DNA of 64,000 bases, from positions 497,001 to 561,000 of the forward strand of contig NC_021237.1 in assembly GCF_000397205.1 (NCBI RefSeq). The letters are read 5' to 3'. The notes under the pieces were generated by a model. The model had not been told where the DNA came from. It did not search any database and was given only the letters and a program-made list of their open reading frames with translations. This DNA comes from Pseudomonas protegens CHA0 (GTDB lineage: Bacteria > Pseudomonadota > Gammaproteobacteria > Pseudomonadales > Pseudomonadaceae). How positions within the stretch are numbered: position 1 is the first letter of the stretch; the number at the start of each line of letters is the position of its first letter. Shown here one piece after another: positions 58,651 through 64,000 of the stretch. The position numbers and the translations under genes are program-made.

Positions 58651-59595
58651 TTAGCGGTAATCGACGCTGGTCAGGCGATCCAGGGTCCGGCCCATGTGAA
58701 AGGTGAACGGCCGGCCCAGGGTCTGCATCTTCTGGTCGCACAGCGCTTGCAGCTCGTCCTTGCGGGTGTCGAAGGCCAGGGCCGAGGTCAGGGTCTGGAC
58801 GCCGATGGAGCCGATGACGATGGCGAATTCGTCAAGGGGCACCGGGGCGGGCCGGGTGATCTTCGAGCTGGATGGCCAGGCCTGGACGGTTTTGTGCTGC
58901 AGGAGCCGGTTCAGGTCCGGGTCATCGAAATGTACCTTGAGTGGCACCTTGGCAATGCTGCCGCCGCGGGTCAGCAAGGAGATCAGGCCGCGCTCGCTGT
59001 TGTCCTGTTCAAGGGCTTCGTAGGCGATCAGTTTCAAGGGCCTGGGCATGGCCAGGCGCGCGGTGATCTTGCAACTGACCGGGCCTTCGATTTCGCTCGC
59101 GTTGACGATGGCCTGCATGCTGTCTTCGTAGCTGCGGTCCAGCAGCATGCCGAACTCCGGCTCGAACGCCAGGGTGGCGTCGATGTTGTCCGGCAGGTCG
59201 CTGGTGCCGGAAGGGGTGACCTTGGCATGGGCGTTGTCCAGCTCCAGGCGCAGGTTCATCGAGCTGGCATTTCGCGCGCTGACGACCTGTTCGAGGATGG
59301 CCTTGAGGCTGCCCCGTTGTTCCGGGCTCAGGGAGTAGTCCACCAGGCGCAGGTGAATGACCTTGTCGTCCTCCTGGTCCCGCTCCAGGGCGATGGCGTC
59401 CGGGTCCAGGCCCTGGGCGCCGAGCGCGGTGTAAATGCTGTGTTTGTACGCCTCGTGCACCAACTGGTCGGAGTATTGCGGGCCGGCCTTGGGGTCGGAG
59501 CGCACCGACTCCTGGAAGTGCAGGGTGGCGAAGTCTTCCTTGCATCCGGCCAGCGACAGCAGCAGGGGCAACAGCAGCAGGTAGCGACGTTTCAT
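58651..59595 (-). CDS. Lipoprotein of unknown function, first of a tandem pair
   Basis: 314 residues with lipobox LAGC (Cys18) after MKRRYLLLLPLLLS. The mature part carries LHFQESVRSD near the start and LGRPFTFHMGRTLDRLTSV at the end, the same framework as the downstream paralogue. Both have a repeated QDALxLE/DPDAI-type segment (LDPDAIALERDQEDD versus IEPDAIGLEMDRKDD). I do not recognise the family. It is probably transcribed with the paralogue. Confidence 0.8.
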   Translation of the reverse strand: MKRRYLLLLPLLLSLAGCKEDFATLHFQESVRSDPKAGPQYSDQLVHEAYKHSIYTALGAQGLDPDAIALERDQEDDKVIHLRLVDYSLSPEQRGSLKAILEQVVSARNASSMNLRLELDNAHAKVTPSGTSDLPDNIDATLAFEPEFGMLLDRSYEDSMQAIVNASEIEGPVSCKITARLAMPRPLKLIAYEALEQDNSERGLISLLTRGGSIAKVPLKVHFDDPDLNRLLQHKTVQAWPSSSKITRPAPVPLDEFAIVIGSIGVQTLTSALAFDTRKDELQALCDQKMQTLGRPFTFHMGRTLDRLTSVDYR

Positions 59596-59677
59596 GGCGG
59601 ACTCTTGCAGGGCAGCGATGGTGGCAGGGCTCGGGGCATGGGCGAGCGGTGAAGGTGGCAGCCAGGCCGCCAGTGCG

Positions 59678-60118
59678 TCATTGGGCCAGGCGATGTCCGT
59701 TGAGGCCGATGACCACGGCGAACTTCTTGGCGATCACCACTTCGGCCTGGTTGTTGTCGGCCAGGAAGCTTTCCATCGGGAAGGGAAATTCCACGGGAAT
59801 ACCGGCGATCGACATGTGTTTCACCGACTGGACCTGCAGTTCCAGCCCGTCGCTCGCGGTGCCGCCGCTAATCAGATAGACGCTGTCGCTGATCGGCTTG
59901 TAGGACATGCCGCCGCTGCCCTGGATGCGTTGCAGGCTGGCGGTCTGTTTGGCCAGCTCGTCCAGTTCGGCCTGGGTAATGCTGCGGTGCGCCTTACCGT
60001 GCAGGTGCAGGTCCTGCAGGTTCATACGGTACTTGGCGCGGCGGCTCAGGTAGATGACGACCGACACCAGGCTGAAGACGGCAAGGGCGAGGGTGGCCAG
60101 GGTGAAGAACAGGTTCAT
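59678..60118 (-). CDS. One-pass membrane protein of unknown function
   Basis: 146 residues. One N-terminal transmembrane helix (about 3-25, LFFTLATLALAVFSLVSVVIYLS) is followed by basic residues and a soluble domain (about 45-146) of mixed strands (GLELQVQSVKHMSIAGI). No family recognised. The second ATG of a tandem pair is chosen (60118) because AAGGA lies six bases before it. Confidence 0.72.
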   Translation of the reverse strand: MNLFFTLATLALAVFSLVSVVIYLSRRAKYRMNLQDLHLHGKAHRSITQAELDELAKQTASLQRIQGSGGMSYKPISDSVYLISGGTASDGLELQVQSVKHMSIAGIPVEFPFPMESFLADNNQAEVVIAKKFAVVIGLNGHRLAQ

Positions 60119-60292
60119 GTGCATCCTTGCAGGTACTGGAAATCAGGGCGCGCATTATCCCTGCCCGTCAGTGGTGGGTCCATGCGCAATCCCAGGTTGA
60201 GCCAGTGCTGGACGGCAAGCGCCTGCTCAACCTGCGGCAGGTCCGCAGGTTGGCCTAGGGCTTGAAGGTATCGATGGACAGCTTCGCCCGAC

Positions 60293-64000
<3,708 letters not shown>

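Overview
The window is GC-rich chromosomal DNA of a Pseudomonas, most like the P. fluorescens / P. protegens / P. chlororaphis lineage. The evidence is gene content and order: phaC1-phaZ-phaC2-phaD, hslVU, argS-priA, rpmE, ponA divergent from pilMNOPQ-aroK-aroB-damX, gltBD and hemE. Pseudomonas-type REP palindromes are scattered between genes. I saw no rRNA or tRNA genes, prophage, insertion sequence or CRISPR array.

Layout. Positions 1-4761 (minus strand) hold the medium-chain-length polyhydroxyalkanoate locus: two class II synthases flank the depolymerase, with the TetR-type regulator phaD cut by the window edge. A sigma-54-like -24/-12 element lies upstream of phaC1. Positions 5018-12490 (minus) are housekeeping: a DUF971 protein, the HslUV protease, an FtsN-like SPOR protein, ArgS and PriA. 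Positions 12790-15288 (plus) hold rpmE, a secreted staphylococcal-nuclease-like protein and a short malic enzyme. PBP1A (minus) is divergent from the type IV pilus assembly genes pilM-Q, which run into aroK, aroB and a DamX-like protein. gltB, gltD and hemE follow. Three tandem 110-bp REP units then lead into an MFS exporter divergent from a LysR regulator.

The accessory part is 36.1-56.1 kb. It is an aryl polyene (APE) pigment cluster of about 20 tightly overlapping minus-strand genes, transcribed from a candidate promoter at 56066-56094. It has a ketosynthase/chain-length-factor pair (apeO/apeC), a second ketosynthase (apeR), a ketoreductase (apeQ), dehydratases (apeP and the apeI domain), two acyl carriers (apeE, apeF), an aryl-AMP ligase (apeH), a thioesterase (apeK) and an aromatic amino acid ammonia-lyase. 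It also has a glycosyltransferase, two acyltransferases, and a LolA-like/MMPL export pair. Notable features are an ApeH-ApeI fusion, the glycosyltransferase and acyltransferase as separate genes, a FAD enzyme with flavin-halogenase motifs, a CPA2-type antiporter-like protein, and a REP pair read in frame as the start of apeL. Three small secreted or lipoprotein genes trail the cluster, the first two probably in the same transcript.

After the cluster come an orphan ParA, thioredoxin 2 (trxC), two paralogous lipoproteins of unknown function, a one-pass membrane protein, the AMPylase SelO and the C-terminal two thirds of a large MscK-type mechanosensitive channel that runs off the right edge.

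All family calls rest on reading protein motifs by eye and on recalled knowledge of the families. No database search was run.
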